The notes beneath the pieces are model-generated. The model worked only from the letters and a program-made list of their open reading frames with translations. It was not told the DNA's origin and did no database searches. A stretch of 5,439 bases of DNA, from the NCBI GenBank assembly GCA_934162555.1, contig CAKPJE010000074.1, positions 1 to 5,439 of the forward strand, in the 5' to 3' direction. Positions 5,214 to 5,439 of this stretch are shown here, in pieces. A program made the position numbers and the translations under genes. Within the stretch, counting starts at the first letter, position 1, and each line of letters opens with the position of its first letter. Source of the DNA: an uncultured Bacilli bacterium (lineage in GTDB: Bacteria > Bacillota_I > Bacilli_A > RF39 > UBA660).

Positions 5214-5230
5214 GTATAAACTAAACTTTT
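5204..5230 (-). terminator. Intrinsic terminator of the cysteine-rich protein gene
   Basis: AAAAGTTTAGT (5230-5220), loop TTAT (5219-5216) and ACTAGACTTTT (5215-5205) form an 11-bp stem with one G-U pair, followed by another T. It overlaps the TAA stop at 5231-5229. Confidence 0.82.
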
Positions 5231-5439
5231 AACCTTCATAAGAGTATTCTGTTTTAGAGCGACAATCACTTGATGTGCATGTTCCAATTGTCCAGTCTGT
5301 CCAAGTTTCACATCCGCATTTTTTAGTTCGGCATGTGTAATAACCACTTTTACAACTGTTATGTCCATAATAACAAGAACTGCAATTACAATCATAAACA
5401 AATTCATTTGTGTTTGACATCATGTGTGTTGTGGTGCAT
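5229..5439 (-). CDS. C-terminal end of a cysteine-rich, probably secreted protein, runs off the right edge
   Basis: The minus-strand frame is open from the window edge (first full codon TGC at 5438) to TAA at 5231-5229, about 69 codons. Two ATG codons (5423, 5420) have no purine-rich ribosome site before them (the preceding bases are CA repeats), so they are probably internal and the gene starts outside the window. The stretch holds about ten cysteines: CNCSSC, then spaced Cys, then CGC, then GTC and DC, with many Tyr, Ser, Thr and Gly. The segment ETWTDWTIGTCTSSDC has a W-x-x-W spacing followed by Cys, loosely like thrombospondin type 1 repeats. Such composition suits a disulfide-stabilised extracellular domain, but no family can be assigned. 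A competing frame (ATG at 5407) is closed by TGA at 5422-5420 and lacks a ribosome site. A hairpin terminator directly at the stop supports the chosen frame. Confidence 0.65.
   Translation of the reverse strand, partial: CTTTHMMSNTNEFVYDCNCSSCYYGHNSCKSGYYTCRTKKCGCETWTDWTIGTCTSSDCRSKTEYSYEG

Noticed and set aside
5186..5407. Alternative minus-strand frame at the right edge (ATG at 5407)
   Set aside because: It is closed upstream by TGA at 5422-5420, has no Shine-Dalgarno, and would extend through the terminator and into the DUF308 promoter; the cysteine-rich frame ends exactly at the terminator.
1..5439. Possible use of TGA as Trp (Mollicutes code)
   Set aside because: Trp residues checked in L20, the DUF308 protein and the cysteine-rich tail are all TGG, and no gene needs readthrough of TGA. 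No gene here stops at TGA either, so the window cannot fully exclude it.

Overview
This is a very AT-rich (by eye well under 35% GC), compact bacterial chromosome segment in which every supported gene lies on the minus strand. Shine-Dalgarno sequences are strong (AGGAGG type), promoters resemble TTGACA/TATAAT, and terminators are short AU-rich hairpins followed by U runs. Stops are TAA or TAG only, and Trp codons are TGG in the places I checked, so the standard bacterial code fits. The infC-rpmI-rplT operon with a leader attenuator, a Bacillus-like MraY, and a secreted protein with cadherin-like repeats all point to a low-GC Bacillota, possibly one of the small-genome gut Bacilli or Mollicutes-related lineages. 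The lineage is an inference.

Reading in the direction of transcription (high to low coordinates), the window opens with the C-terminal end of a cysteine-rich protein that runs off the right edge (5439-5229). Next is a six-helix DUF308/HdeD-like membrane protein (5161-4583). The translation operon follows: promoter at 4571-4543, a leader of about 130 nt with mutually exclusive antiterminator and terminator helices, infC (4406-3876), rpmI (3866-3672), rplT (3659-3141) and a terminator. After that come a secreted, membrane-anchored protein with three cadherin-like domains (3076-1604), a CYTH-fold protein (1530-910), a HAD-family phosphatase-like protein (835-338), and the first 89 codons of mraY (267-1), which leaves through the left edge. 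The first 267 bases therefore hold a real gene even though they contain no complete ORF.

The best-understood unit is the IF3-L35-L20 operon. Its leader looks like a Firmicutes L20-type autoregulatory leader. IF3 almost certainly starts at an ATC codon with a well-placed Shine-Dalgarno, as expected for IF3 self-control. L20 carries an extra C-terminal Rho_N/SAP-like domain. The other genes appear to be single-gene transcription units, each with its own promoter placed tightly against, or overlapping, the terminator of the gene before it. No mobile element, CRISPR array, tRNA or rRNA was seen, and no intergenic stretch exceeds about 180 bases.
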